DNA from: Gnetum montanum
Taxonomy: Eukaryota > Streptophyta > Gnetopsida > Gnetales > Gnetaceae
Direction: 5' to 3'
NCBI GenBank assembly: GCA_015680685.1
Contig: MNCI01006839.1
Coordinates: 299,880 to 363,879, forward strand
DNA: 64,000 nucleotides
Shown one piece after another: positions 42,654 to 53,718 of the stretch. Position numbers and translations under genes: made by a program. A model generated the notes under the pieces. It was not told the DNA's origin. It saw only the letters and a program-made list of their open reading frames with translations, and ran no database searches. Every line of letters begins with the position of its first letter. Position 1 is the first letter of the stretch.

Positions 42654-43346
42654 GTGCGTTGAGCTCTGTTGTTGGTTTGAAGGGATCTCTGAAGCCTTAA
42701 TTGATGGAGGAGCATTTAGAGGCTCAACTGCTTATGGTTGTAAGAGCTTGTTTGGGCTGTTGGTTCTAAAGAAAGGTCTTCTCTTTGTACGGTTGTCAGA
42801 ACCAGTAGTGGGTTGGAGGTTTACGGCTCTTGTAGCATTGCATTGCTACGGTTGAGTGGGGAGTTCCCCTTGCATTGCTAGAGCGGGTGGTAATGGAGCT
42901 ATCGGTGTGAGAGTTGTGGATGGATTCGGAGGATGGTATGTATGTGGTGTGTCTCTCCTAGGAGAAGGAGTCCTATAATACTCCTGAGCTTGGTAGTGAC
43001 GTGGTGGTGTCACACGACCAACAGAGTCATGTGGAGAGATTGGTTGCTACACATAAGAGCCATATGGATCCGGTTGTCAGTAAGGGTATTGTTGCCTAGG
43101 TGGTGGCATCCCCCATTACTGTGGATATTGCCACTGCTGGTGTTGTTTAATAGGTTGTGGTGGAGTTCCACTTGGATAATATGTTAATGGTTGGTGGAAC
43201 TACCTTGGGTTACCTTGGGGATAAGGTAACCTTTGGGGTGCTTGCTGTTTGTTAAGTCTTGGGTTGAGTGCATACACCCCAAACTCTTGTAGATGGAAGA
43301 TTATTAGGCAACATCCCTTCAGATGGTCATATTAGCATATCTCACA

Positions 43347-44810
43347 TCAACCATCATTGTCTATATTAGAATCCACAACCTCTTCGGTGATAGCCATTTT
43401 ACCCTTACCTTTGTTACATGCATGGTCTAAATCCCTCTTCTTCTTTTTATCATAGTCACTATTTCGCTTCTTAGACTCCTCTACGATTTTTAGAACGGTT
43501 TCAAATCTACTATCTAAGGAATCCCACATCTGATCTACCTTAGCCGACACTTCTGTTGTTAATTTTTGAAGCGGCAAAGTTTTCCTACTCACCAACTCAT
43601 CGAGTGGTGGCTCATCCTCCTCCTCACAAAATCTCACTCCCCTCTTTCAGAGGGAAGGATTGCGGTTATACTCTTTTGTGCTTTCTCTCTTACGTAGCTC
43701 TCCTGCTTCCTTAGCTACTTGCTCCAACAATCTATGAACCTCATGGGACCTAAGTTCAGATAATCTCCTTTGGGCATATGTCCCAAGGGTTCTCCTAGAT
43801 TCATGTCTTAGCCCATCTATGAGATGGTGTATTTGATCTCGTTGTGCGTAACCATGGCCCAGGCAATGATGTAGTAATGCATAATATCGGTCCATGGAAG
43901 CATCCAAGGATTCATGATTTCCCTGCTTCCATCCTTGGATTTGCTTTCGCAAGTTGGACACCTAGGAGTACATTTGATATTTATCATTAAACAGTTTTAG
44001 CATCGTACTCCATCTCCTAATGGTTTCTGGTTCTAAGGACCGGTACCAGCTTTCCACTTCCTTTATGAGTGTCCTTGGAAACAACTTTAATTTTTGCCAC
44101 TCATTTTCTATATTCTACAAGGCACATGCATCGTGAAATGCCTATAAGTCGTTCTGAGGATCAGCATTGTATCCCCCCTCAAATCGTGGGATGTTATTCA
44201 TATCCATTCTCTTGATCTTGCTATATTTTTTGTGCCTTATAGAAATTCCAACAACCTCCATAATGTCTAACATGCTTCGGGTTGTAAGTAGGGGTTCTTC
44301 ATTGTCATTTCATTCCTAGCATCTATGATGTCTACGCAGCTCCCTACTTTCCCTTTTTTCATGCCTTGATTCTTTCGAGTGCCCTCATCCTTTCTCTCGA
44401 CTCTCTTATCGAGGTTTCTCACTATGTTTACCCTTATCCTCACCATTAGGCTCTTTATGACTGCGTCTTAATGTTGAAGGGGAGGGTGAATGCCTTGATG
44501 AAGGGGAAGAAGAAGGAGAATCATCGCCATGACAATGTTCCCTACCTTCTCTTCTGTGGTTCCGGCCTCAATCGTGATGACGATCAGAATGCCCATCCTT
44601 GTCATGTGTTTGTGTTCCCTCATTGAACACTTGGTGTTCATGGGGATCAGAACCAGGGTTGTGAATCATGAAGCACAGGTTCTGATACACCACCTTTTGA
44701 CCATCGTTAGGAGGGGGAACATTGTTCCATGGAGAACCTATGAAAACAGGTTCACCGCCCTCAGTTTCGTTTAAGACGGGTGAAGCATTACGGGGGCCTT
44801 TGCCCTTCAA
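43347..44810 (-). pseudogene. gag of the nonautonomous element
   Basis: 44810-44568 is a hydrophilic N-terminus (SPWNNVPPPNDGQKVVYQNL). The core retrotransposon gag domain reads FPRTLIKEVESWYRSLEPET, IRRWSTMLKLFNDKYQ, VSNLRKQIQGWKQGNHESLD and YAQRDQIHHLIDGLRHESRR at 44100-43700, then a Lys-rich C-terminal part at 43637-43347 (KRDLDHACNKGKGKMAITEE). A few stops and shifts break it. It is closely related to gag of the element at 51184. Confidence 0.85.
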
Positions 44811-45331
44811 CGATGTGTGGTAACTCTCCTATTGCACATCCCATTGACGTTGCGCTTCTGTGGAATGGTAGTCCCTTGCGTTGTAATCGCATGCAATGTA
44901 CTCTGTGTATAATTAGGACATGCCTATTCATGCAAGGGCACGAAGGAGCATGTTGGGGGTTGCTCTGTCTAGAGGCAACACTATGTTATCTTCCAAGTCT
45001 CTCCAACGTAGTTGTTCATCTTAATGGAAGACAAAGGTAAAGTTGGGTATATATTCATTGTGATGAATATATACCACACTGAATTGTTGAGGAACTGGCG
45101 GATTTTGGTTATGTGTGTTGTGCCGTCGATTGTCTCTAGTGTTGTTCCTAGGTGGTGAAATACTTTTGTGAGAAGAAGAAGACATTGTTGTCTTATTCGG
45201 TGTGCTATTTACCGTTATGTTATTTTTCTCATGATTAACCCTAAGGGTTCATTTAAGCTTCCAAATGATGTGGACGATTTCCTATGTTTTACGTAGCGCA
45301 CAAACAGCTAAGTCCTTGGTAGCGACGCCAA

Positions 45332-46118
45332 TGATGAGTGGCGAGGTACCTCTACACTCAACCATATGAATACGAGCGTGCACGCGCGATCCAGTTGAAC
45401 TCCAAGGACTAAGTGCTTATGCGCCTTATGGAACACTTAAGGTTAATCAATCATTGTCTTCCCAATCTTACTTGTATTTGTCACGGTTGTATGGTTAAGT
45501 AAGCTTGAGGTATGTGATTTTTATGTCTTTTATCTTTTTATCGCCTATGCTAAGAGGAGAAAGGGTGAAGAGACTAAGTAACTAAATTTCACTAACTAAG
45601 CTCTAATCATCCTAGCATCAGTATCCATTCCCACTTACCATACACACCTTGAACTAGTGCAACACTACTGGGATTACCAAACGCTATTCGTTCCTGGGTT
45701 ACCAAGCGTAGAGCGCGTGCTCGAAGCGGTCATATTGAATGCACTTAACTAGGAGAGTTGAGGGTTGAGAGAGATTTGATTATCTAAGAAAGCATTTAAA
45801 CATTCAATAGTAATTAATTCCTATTTAGCTTAGTCCATGTACTGCAAGGTTTATCATAAAGTTCGTCTTTATTTCCGTACACAAATGTGTGCTCAGGTAC
45901 AATTTGCTCGAATAAAGATCCGTTCACTTTGAGACTCCTACTGTGGGCACATGGAAATTATTCTATCTCTAGAATGGTAAAACTACCAAAGTTTAGCTAA
46001 GGGTCTAAATCTAGATGGTCTTACAAGGGAAAGCTGCCTCTTATTTATAGACAAGGTGACGGGCTGCGATATCGCGTATGCGATATCGTAGGGGCTGATG
46101 CGATATTACGTCCCATTA
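45332..46118 (-). repeat. 5' LTR of the gag-protease element
   Basis: 787 bp. In minus sense U3 starts at 46118 with three GATAT-type palindromic boxes (46060-46110), followed by TATAAATA at 46049-46042 and the R-U5 part, ending at 45332 just before the primer-binding site. Confidence 0.9.
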
Positions 46119-46859
46119 ACCGTCATCACATTATCTTTTTAAATATGGTTTTGATGAAGGAATTTAAGGTTGTTGACTACTAGATGTGATATGAGTGGTA
46201 GCTTCATGGATCTTCACATGTGCATGGTTTCCTATGGATACATGGTGCTCCAAAGGTAGATGAACTAAACCAAAACGATCATGATGTAATGCATAGGACA
46301 AAGGAATACTTTTAATTCAATTACAAATGCATAGAATCCAAAATTTACAGTAAATTGGCAACCAAATAATGTAACTTCTCATATCTTTTATGTACTTGCA
46401 AATTTTTTTTGTTAATATTGCTAGAAATATGTAAGAATTGTTTTTTATTGATTTATCTTTCATTTTATCTTTCCACTTAGGATTTACATATACAAATGTT
46501 GCATCATCCATGTGAATTGACTACTCAACAACTATAATGTATGGGTTTGGAAACTATTTATGTTAATTTGCTTAATATTATTTAAAGACATACTGTCTAC
46601 AAACTAGGTGCCTACGTAAGAAAACATACTGATAGAGAAGTTTCTAGGTACTAGATTTATATTGAATTATTATTTTTTTATTGTTTCTTCACCATTTCAT
46701 TATTTTCTACTAGCAATTAAACTTTATTTTATCTTAATATTTAAATTCTATAGATATTTATCTTCCCTTTCTTTCCTTTCTAGGTACAATGTTCCTTTGT
46801 CATTATCTCTAGAATCAAGTATTTATAGAGATCCAAAAAATAATAATGACATTCCTTAT
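46119..46859 (+). pseudogene. Helitron Rep middle part with HUH motif (piece 2 of 3)
   Basis: It follows the LTR element directly. The key segment is LHGSSHVHGFLWIHGAPKVD, the His-x-His HUH nuclease motif of Helitron Rep. Then the frame decays; the end reads YRDPKNNNDIPY and is interrupted at 46860 by a solo LTR. Three stops lie around the HUH motif, so it is not functional. Confidence 0.85.
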
Positions 46860-47412
46860 TGATGAGCGGTGGGTACCCCTATGCCCAACCATACAACTCA
46901 CAAGCATTCATGCACGATTTGATCGAGTTCCATGGTTGGGACTAGTTGTGGCATCTAGATTGTTAAGCATTGATCGTAGGACGCTATCTTCCCACTCAGA
47001 CTAGTGGTAGCTTTGTCATGTATGGTTTAGTACAAAGTGAGGCATATGATAATTGATGTTGTTAGAGGCCCATTTTACTCCTAGCAATAAACATAATTAA
47101 GAATGAAATTTAATCCTAAATCTAAGTAATGATAGTGATGAGTGGCGAGGTACCCCTACACTCAACCATACGAAACGAGCATAGCACGTGCGATCCGGTT
47201 GAACTCCACAAACTAAGTGCCTACACACCCCATGGAACACTTGGGGTTAATCATTCGTTGTCTTCCTAGACTTACTTGTAGTTGTCACGGTGTATGGTTA
47301 AGAAAGTCTGAGGTATATGATTTTTATGGTCTTTTATGTTTTTCTCCTATGCCATTGAGGTGAAGGGTTGAGAAACTAACTAACTCTAACTAATGAACTA
47401 AGTCTAAATTAN

Positions 47413-47534
47413 NNNNNNNNNNNNNNNNNNNNNNNNNNNNNNNNNNNNNNNNNNNNNNNNNNNNNNNNNNNNNNNNNNNNNNNNNNNNNNNNNNNNNNNN
47501 NNNNNNNNNNNNNNNNNNNNNNNNNNNNNNNNNN
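47413..47534. other. Assembly gap (122 N)
   Basis: The gap lies in the nested solo LTR, beside the 75 bp tandem repeat that probably caused it. Confidence 0.99.
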
Positions 47535-47718
47535 AGATGCTCGTAATCAAGTCGTACTCATACCACATGCGATGAGCAGCCGGTTCTTTGACTAACCATA
47601 CACATCCTTAGATGCTCGTAATCAAGTCGTACTCATACCACATGCGATGAGCAGCCGATTCCTTGACTAACCGTACACATCCTTAGAAGCTCGTAATCAA
47701 GTCATACTCATACCGCAT
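47535..47718. repeat. 75 bp tandem repeat inside the nested LTR
   Basis: Units at 47535-47609 and 47610-47684 differ at three positions, and a partial third follows. Each starts AGATGCTCGTAATCAAGTCG. They abut the N gap, so the true copy number is unknown. Confidence 0.9.
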
Positions 47719-48559
47719 TCTAGGAGTTTAAGGGTGAGAGAGAAAATAATAAATAAAATCCTATTCCATGCATTGAAAGGTTTATCCAGGAAGTTCGTCT
47801 TTATTGCCGTACACAACTTGTGTTCAGGTACAATGTTGCTCGAATAAAGATCCATTCACTTTAGGACTCCTACTGCGGGCACATGGAAAATGTTCTATCT
47901 TTGGAGTGATCAAACTGCTAGAGTTTCCCTACTTCTAACTCAGGATGGGACAACAAGGGAGAGTTGCCTCTTATTTATAGATATGGCGGTGGACCGCGAT
48001 ATCACGTATGCGATATCGTAGGGGACGATGCGATATCGTGGCTCATGCGAATCGAATCTCATCAGATAGTAATGTAAATCTACTTTAGCCTAGAGTGATG
48101 AGCATCCAATCTTGGCTTACCATACACACCTTGGGCTCATGTAACCATTATTGGGTTACCAGGCATTATGCTATTGGGTGAACCAAGCAATAACACTATT
48201 GGGATTACCAAATGATTACACTTAAATGCTCAAAACCAGTCGTACTCATTTCACTTTACTAATGAACAAGAAAGTAAAGCACTTGAAAATGTAAATGATT
48301 AAACTAATAAAATAGTAAAAGCTATGCTAAGTAAAATAATAAAACTAAGTGAATGTTGCAATGATGAAAAGCAATCTTTCAATCTTTATTTTTGGACATG
48401 AACTATGCCCAAGGATACTTCACTTGAATGAAGATTCCATATAACTGCTCAACACCACACTACGGGCATTCACTCTATCGCTAAAACTACAAAAATAAAT
48501 TGTAAGAGTCTACCTAAGGGTGGAATGAAAGTTCTTAGGATCATGCACCCAAGTGTTGT

Positions 48560-48745
48560 ATTTATAAGCAGGCACGCACCCCATGATATCATTGATATGA
48601 TAACATATCATGTGATATGATATCGCATCTACGACTATTTATAAGCAGGCACGCATCCCATGATATCATTGATACGATAACATATCATGTGATATGATAT
48701 CGCATCTACGATGTCATAGATGCGATATCATAGTTACGATATTAT
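48560..48745. repeat. 77 bp tandem repeat made of GATATC-like palindromes
   Basis: Units at 48560-48636 and 48637-48713, each with ATTTATAAGCAGGCACGC, then CATGATATCATTGAT, ATATCATGTGATATGATATC and GCATCTACGA. More GCGATATCATAG follows to 48745. In the LTR's own orientation these boxes lie in U3; the TTATAAAT in each unit could be a TATA box. Confidence 0.85.
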
Positions 48746-48838
48746 TGGTGGACAAAAAATTAACTTGTTCACAAACAAATGGATCAAGGCATCTACCTCA
48801 ACATGGCTATGTCAGCACAACCAACCGATGTTTCGTCA

Positions 48839-49140
48839 CTTATATTCCTCGAAGAAATGATTCAAGGCTTAATGTTGTTGCTTTAGACATGAAGGAAAAA
48901 TACATATTTTCAACTCATCATATTGAGATATGTTATCACAAAATATATTGCAAAATATGCAGCTAAATCTGAGAAAAAATTTCAATATTTTCATAACATG
49001 TTGATGCAAATTTTAGAGTCAAGGAACCCTCATGAAGATGCTTTATCTATCTATAGAAGGTTCATGATGGATGTTGTTGCAAATAGAGGCCAATAAGATG
49101 GTGTATCATGAATGGAGATACCATATCACATAAATTAATC
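48839..49140 (+). pseudogene. Helitron Rep C-terminal part (piece 3 of 3)
   Basis: After removal of the solo LTR and one cttat copy the frame runs NNNDIPYIPRRNDSRLN. It continues (after a shift) AAKSEKKFQYFHNMLMQILE, SRNPHEDALSIYRRFMMD and VVANRG, overlapping in content the start of the minus-strand fragment at 38384. This shows two different Helitron copies here. Confidence 0.8.
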
Positions 49141-51183
49141 AATAATGTCATGTAATGGAGAATTATGCAATTGCTGACGTAGGTCCTAAATAGTTATGGA
49201 TGCATCAAGAATATGTTTTTTTTTAAAATACAAAGGTAGATTCTATTTCTCTTCACCTTCTAATGAAATATAGATATAATCCCTAAAAATAAATCACACA
49301 TCATTATGTTAAAGTATTAAAAAATAGAAATAATGAAAATAAAAAGCAAAATTAATCAAGAAATGATATTTACCTAAAACACCTAGAAATTCAAAACTTA
49401 AGCATAGGAGAAAATTTATTAATTTCTATAGCAAGAAGGAGAATGTTTTTAGCTTCACCAAAATTTCAAATAATAGAAACAAGCTACAAGAGTTTGGCTA
49501 TGCTATTGACCAAACAATGCTATCAACATGAAGGATGAACCATATTTATAAGCAAATTTTGTGATTGTGTCATGTATCATGTCAACATAGCATAGGCCTA
49601 ATTGACTAAGCTACATTAACACATCAACATCAACTAAGTCTTTTTGATATCTCATTTTTATTGTTCATCATACCTTCACAAATTTTTAAAAACCTATCCT
49701 CAAGTTATATAAAAATGGAACAATTTGTTATAAATTTTTTGGGAATAATATAAACTAACTACAACTTAATGGATAAGACATGAATGCCACATTACAAAAA
49801 TTATTTGAGTGATCATTAGAAAAATTTGACAAACAACTAAATATATATTAAAGTTTACAAAAATTTATAGAAATATTCAAAAATTTGTCAATGATGAATC
49901 TTCATGTTGTTTGTAATAATGATAGTTCTTCCAACCTTAGTTACTTCATTGGTCCCTTTCCTTTCATGTAGAATATTTGAAGGGTGGACCAAAATTTTTC
50001 ATCATCAACCCATGGGTTTCTAGGTAGTGAACATATGATATTTAAGCTATAATTCTTGTATCTACTACTTGCCTATAATCATGTCTTCCTCTTAGCCTCT
50101 TCACCTTGTCTTGTGAAAGACCCCCTACCTATGAAACTATTTTTAGGATAATCTATAATCACCAAATGATCAGCATTAGTTTTGGTAATTTTTCCTTATA
50201 GTTGAACCCTTTTTGAATTCTTGGTTAGCTCAAAATTTGAAAAATTTAGCATTTGGGCTCAAGGTGATTGCAAAATAATGCTTTAGGATGAATAAAATTG
50301 TTAAGTTTTTAAGTCATTTTGATTATTTTTACTATTAGTTACCTTAATATTTGAAAATGAGGTGTTAGAAAAATTTTCAAAAATTACATCCTTAGCTTTG
50401 ATGATGAACATCTCAATGCCAAGAGCTCACATGTTTTCTGTTGGTGACCATTTGGGACTACCAATATTTCTTCAAACTTGAGTTTAGGTGCTTGCTGGTC
50501 TTTGGCAACACCAAGGCCTAGATACTTCCAAATAAATTCAGCGGTACTAGAGTGAATTAAGCATACATGTGTGTTTGCTGTTATGAATGTTGAAATAGTT
50601 GGGTTTGTATATGAAACTATAATTGGCTATTGTAAAAGAAATTTAGCTAACCTTGTTAAATACTATGAGTCATTAAAGATTCCTATCTTGTCAAGTTACT
50701 TAGTCTATATAGTTCCTATAATACATTACTTGAAACAAATAAAATTTCACAAAAAATGCTTGAGCACAATTCTACCAAAATCTACTACTAATTTTCCCCA
50801 GAGAGAAAGTTTCATAAAAAAACTAGAAATAGAGTGAGATTCAATGGATTTTAGAAAGAGAAAAGAAAGAAAAGCAAATTCATGTGTAATCTCAAACATT
50901 TAGACAAGATAAATTGAACATGATGAAACTATTCACAGTAAAGTTATTCCAATTCAATCTAAATATTACAAATTGTCCAAACCCCTCGAGCTCAATAAGG
51001 AATTTTGTAAAAAGACGATCTTATTAAACTACCAAAATGCTTGGTAAATGACAAAGTACAAGCTTTTAGTTAGCTAGTCAATAGTTGTCAAGAATTGCAA
51101 ACAATAGAGCTAGTAGAAAACATTTGACAATTTCAAGATTAAAATAAAAAGGTAATAAACTTTTTTAAAAAATGAAGCTATTT
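49141..51183. other. AT-rich stretch without a recognisable gene
   Basis: It lies between the last Helitron motif and the next LTR. ORFs at 50571-50837 and elsewhere show no domain. A Helitron 3' hairpin-CTRR end was not found. Confidence 0.4.
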
Positions 51184-52078
51184 TGATGGGGTTGCGGATG
51201 ATCACGTTGACAAGGCCTTATTGACTAGGCCCTGTTGACTAGGCCTTGTCGATGCATCGTTTCATGCATCGACTAGGCCCTGTCGACACAGGCTTTGTTC
51301 TTGCCTATAAACATGTGCTCACGAATTGCATTTATGGCATCAGTCAATCATAGTGTAGCGAAGCTCTTACAATATTTCCATTTGAAAGTTAGAATATTTT
51401 CTCGAGTGCCTGCAGTAGGAGTCATTGAGTGTATAGATCTTTATTCGAGCATTATTGTACTTGAGCACAACAGTGCGTATGGCAATAAAGAGGAGCTTCT
51501 TGATAAACCTTGTAGTATTCTGGATAGTTTAAATATTTATTCATGCATTCAATGCATTCAATTATTTATTTAATGTTTTTTAGTACTTGAGCTAATTAAG
51601 TAAGATAAGCTAGATAGATTAAATACATAAGCACGACTGCTTCGAGCGTAACACATATTTGCTTGGTAATCATAGTAGCATTATTGCTTGGTGTGCCTAG
51701 TAGCGTAGCATTGGTAACCTAGCAGTGGATACATGGGTTTAGGACGTGTATAGAAAGTGGGACAAAATGCTTATGTTAGGGCTTGTTAGAGACCAGTTAG
51801 TTAGTTAAATTAGATTAGTCATTAAATTACTTCATCTCTTTGTAAGTATCAAATCATAGAACATAAAATGATAAAAATCATATGCCTCAATTGCACTTAA
51901 TCATACCTTCATATTTCACAAATGTAATTGGGAAGACAATGAATGACCTTTAGCACAAGATTCACTTCCTAGAAGACTAGTGCACCAGAAATTAGAGAAT
52001 CCATGAAATTTGACTAGATTGTGCATGAACGTTTTATGATTCGTAAGGTTGGATGTAGGGTTACCTTGTTGCTCATCA
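51184..52078 (+). repeat. 5' LTR of the Athila/Tat-like element
   Basis: 895 bp, TGATGGGGTTGCGG to TTGCTCATCA. U3 is only about 120 bp and consists of TTGACTAGGCCCTG-type direct repeats and a GATGCATCG...CGATGC-like palindrome, then TATAAACA at 51306-51313. R begins shortly after. The 3' end is placed by the CATCA-T-PBS arrangement that the minus-strand relative shares. Confidence 0.88.
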
Positions 52079-52079
52079 T

Positions 52080-52154
52080 TAGCGCTATTGCCAAGGATCA
52101 AACCTAGGTTGCTTGTGTAATAGGTGAGAATACTCACCATTATACTACAATGAC
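52080..52154 (-). pseudogene. 75 nt antisense tRNA-Asp(GUC) copy including CCA, at the primer-binding site
   Basis: Aligned by eye without gaps to the reverse complement of a plant tRNA-Asp(GUC) as I remember it, 72 nt plus 3 nt for CCA, it agrees at 56 of 75 positions. All 19 differences are transitions, 18 of them C-to-T or G-to-A. The first 13 bases are the usual Athila primer-binding site; the copy continues through the TPsiC, anticodon and D arms to the tRNA 5' end. Nuclear tRNA genes lack CCA, so the TGG-equivalent (TAG) implies an origin by reverse transcription rather than insertion of a tRNA gene. It is too damaged to act as a tRNA. Confidence 0.8.
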
Positions 52155-52196
52155 ATATAATTACAAAAGCACACTGATTATTTTATTTGTTGCAAA

Positions 52197-53718
52197 ATGT
52201 CTTCTTCCCACAAGCATGAAGATGTTAAACCACTGGTCCCACAAGAGTGCAAAGTGGTATATACTCATCCAGATGAGTATGTACCTAACTTCACCTTCAT
52301 CCTCTATGAGGATGAGAAACTGCAATGGTGTGATATGGTGATGCCCCTCAATCAATCTGTGATTGGGATGCTGTTTCAAACTCTTAAGAGGTTCAACATC
52401 CTAGATCTTCAAGAGGAATACATTATGAATGGTTATGACACTCAAGACTATCATCCCACTAAAACACAACCTAGGAGAGATCAATACCAAGAGAAGTACC
52501 ATGAGTTTACGAAGGGGAAACACTTCACTAACCCCTTGTTCTTGCTTAACAAAGATAATAATGTGGATCCTCCCCATAGGGGTTCCCAACATGAAGATTA
52601 TCGACCCTCTATTATTGGTGATGAGGGTGTGGCCTTGAACCTGTGATCCACTATTCATAAGCCAAGTTTAGGAAAAAGTGATAATCAAGGTAGGGACTTG
52701 GGCAAACATCACGATGGCAAGGGATCTAAGGATGATTGTCATAATGAGCAAAGAGGTGGTGAAGGACACAGCGGTGGCAGTGGTGGTCCACCTTCCTCTT
52801 CATCCTCTTCATTTGATTCTAAACATTTGTCTTCATCTTCTAGTTCTGATAGAGCTGGCAAAGAAATAATCATGATGAAGGTGATCAGCAAGACAACAAT
52901 GATCATAGAGCCCAACCCTAGGACACTCAAACTCTTCCCTAGGACACTCATTAAGGAGGCTGAAAGTTGGTATGAGTCCTTAGAGCTAAAATCCATTCGT
53001 AGATGGAGTACCATGTTGGAACTATTTAATGACAAATACCAGACATACTCTAGAGTGTCTAATCTAAGAAGGCAAATCCAAGGCTGGAAATAGGAAACAC
53101 ATGAACCCTTGGATGCCACCATGGGTAGATATTATTCACTCTTACATTGATGCCCTAACCATGGTTATTCTTAGAGGGAATAACTCTACCACATCATAGA
53201 TGGGCTCAGAGGAGAAACTAGAAGAACTCTTGGGGTTTATGCCCAAGGAAGATTGTCTGAACTAAAAGCTCATTAGATCCAAAGGTTGATAGAGCATGTA
53301 GAAAAAGAAGAAGGTGAATTGTGAACAAGGGAAAGTGTAGAAGAATATAATAGGGATCCTTCCATAAGAAAAAGGGAGGTTTAGTTTTGTGATGAGGAGG
53401 AGTCACCACTCGATGAAGTGGTGAACAAGAAAACCTTGCGCATTCAAAAATATTTTTCTGATATTTTAACAAAGGTTGACAAATTATGGGACTCTTTGAA
53501 TGAAAAATTCCAAACTGTTATAAAGATTGTTGAAGAATTTAAAGAGTAGAATAGTGATCATAATCATAAGAGGCAAAAAGAGGTTGAATGTGCCTACTAG
53601 AGAGGTAAGGGCAAAGTTGTTGTAATAGAAGAAATTGTGGAGACAGACTCTGAAGATGATACTGGTTGTGATGTTTATCAATATGAACATCCAAAGGGAT
53701 GTTGCCCTGTGATGTGAC
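52197..53718 (+). pseudogene. gag of the Athila/Tat-like element
   Basis: ATG at 52197 opens MSSSHKHEDVKPLVPQECKV. 52700-53090 contains Ser-rich text and then TLIKEAESWYESLELKSIRR, WSTMLELFNDKYQTYS and VSNLRRQIQGWK, the retrotransposon gag domain. To 53718 it continues with stops (IIDGLRGETRRTLGVYAQGR, FCDEEESPLDEVVNKKTL, KGKVVVIEEIVETDSEDDTG). Most parts align with the minus-strand element's gag. Confidence 0.85.

Larger units (their letters stand above)
39395..46118 (-). mobile_element. Nonautonomous Athila/Tat-like Ty3/Gypsy element with gag and protease only
   Basis: LTRs at 39395-40112 and 45332-46118 both begin TGATGAGTGGCGAGGTACC in plus sense and end CCCATCA or CCCATTA. Flanking pentamers are atcgt (39390-39394) and accgt (46119-46123), one mismatch. 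Coding is on the minus strand. A 1 bp spacer and TGGCGTCGCTACCAAGGAC (45330-45312) form the primer-binding site; GGGGGTA before the other LTR (40119-40113) is the polypurine end. Between protease and the 3' LTR only about 1.7 kb of noncoding DNA remains; RT, RNase H and integrase are missing. The two LTRs differ by indels, so the insertion is old. Confidence 0.9.
47136..48064 (-). mobile_element. Solo LTR nested inside the previous solo LTR, with gatag duplication
   Basis: It begins TGATGAGTGGCGAGGTACCC, as in the gag-protease element, and ends GAATCTCATCA. gatag stands at 47131-47135 and 48065-48069. It includes a 122 N gap (47413-47534). Three GATATC-type palindromes sit near its right end. 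Confidence 0.88.
46860..48838 (-). mobile_element. Solo LTR inserted in the Helitron, with cttat duplication
   Basis: It starts TGATGAGCGGTGGGTACCCC and ends TTTCGTCA. cttat flanks both sides (46855-46859, 48839-48843). It holds a second solo LTR at 47136-48064; without that it is about 1050 bp. No internal domain, PBS or polypurine tract is present, so it is a solo LTR. Orientation is by similarity to the 39395-46118 LTRs. Confidence 0.8.

Noticed and set aside
47535-48713. CRISPR array (repeats of 75 and 77 bp)
   Set aside because: Repeats are contiguous with no spacers, are LTR-internal, and the genome is eukaryotic.
52080-52154. Functional tRNA-Asp gene
   Set aside because: Acceptor, anticodon and T stems are broken by many transitions, and a CCA-equivalent is encoded, which nuclear plant tRNA genes lack.
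52739-53122. 127-residue minus-strand frame
   Set aside because: Antisense shadow of the Ser-rich gag region of the plus-strand element.
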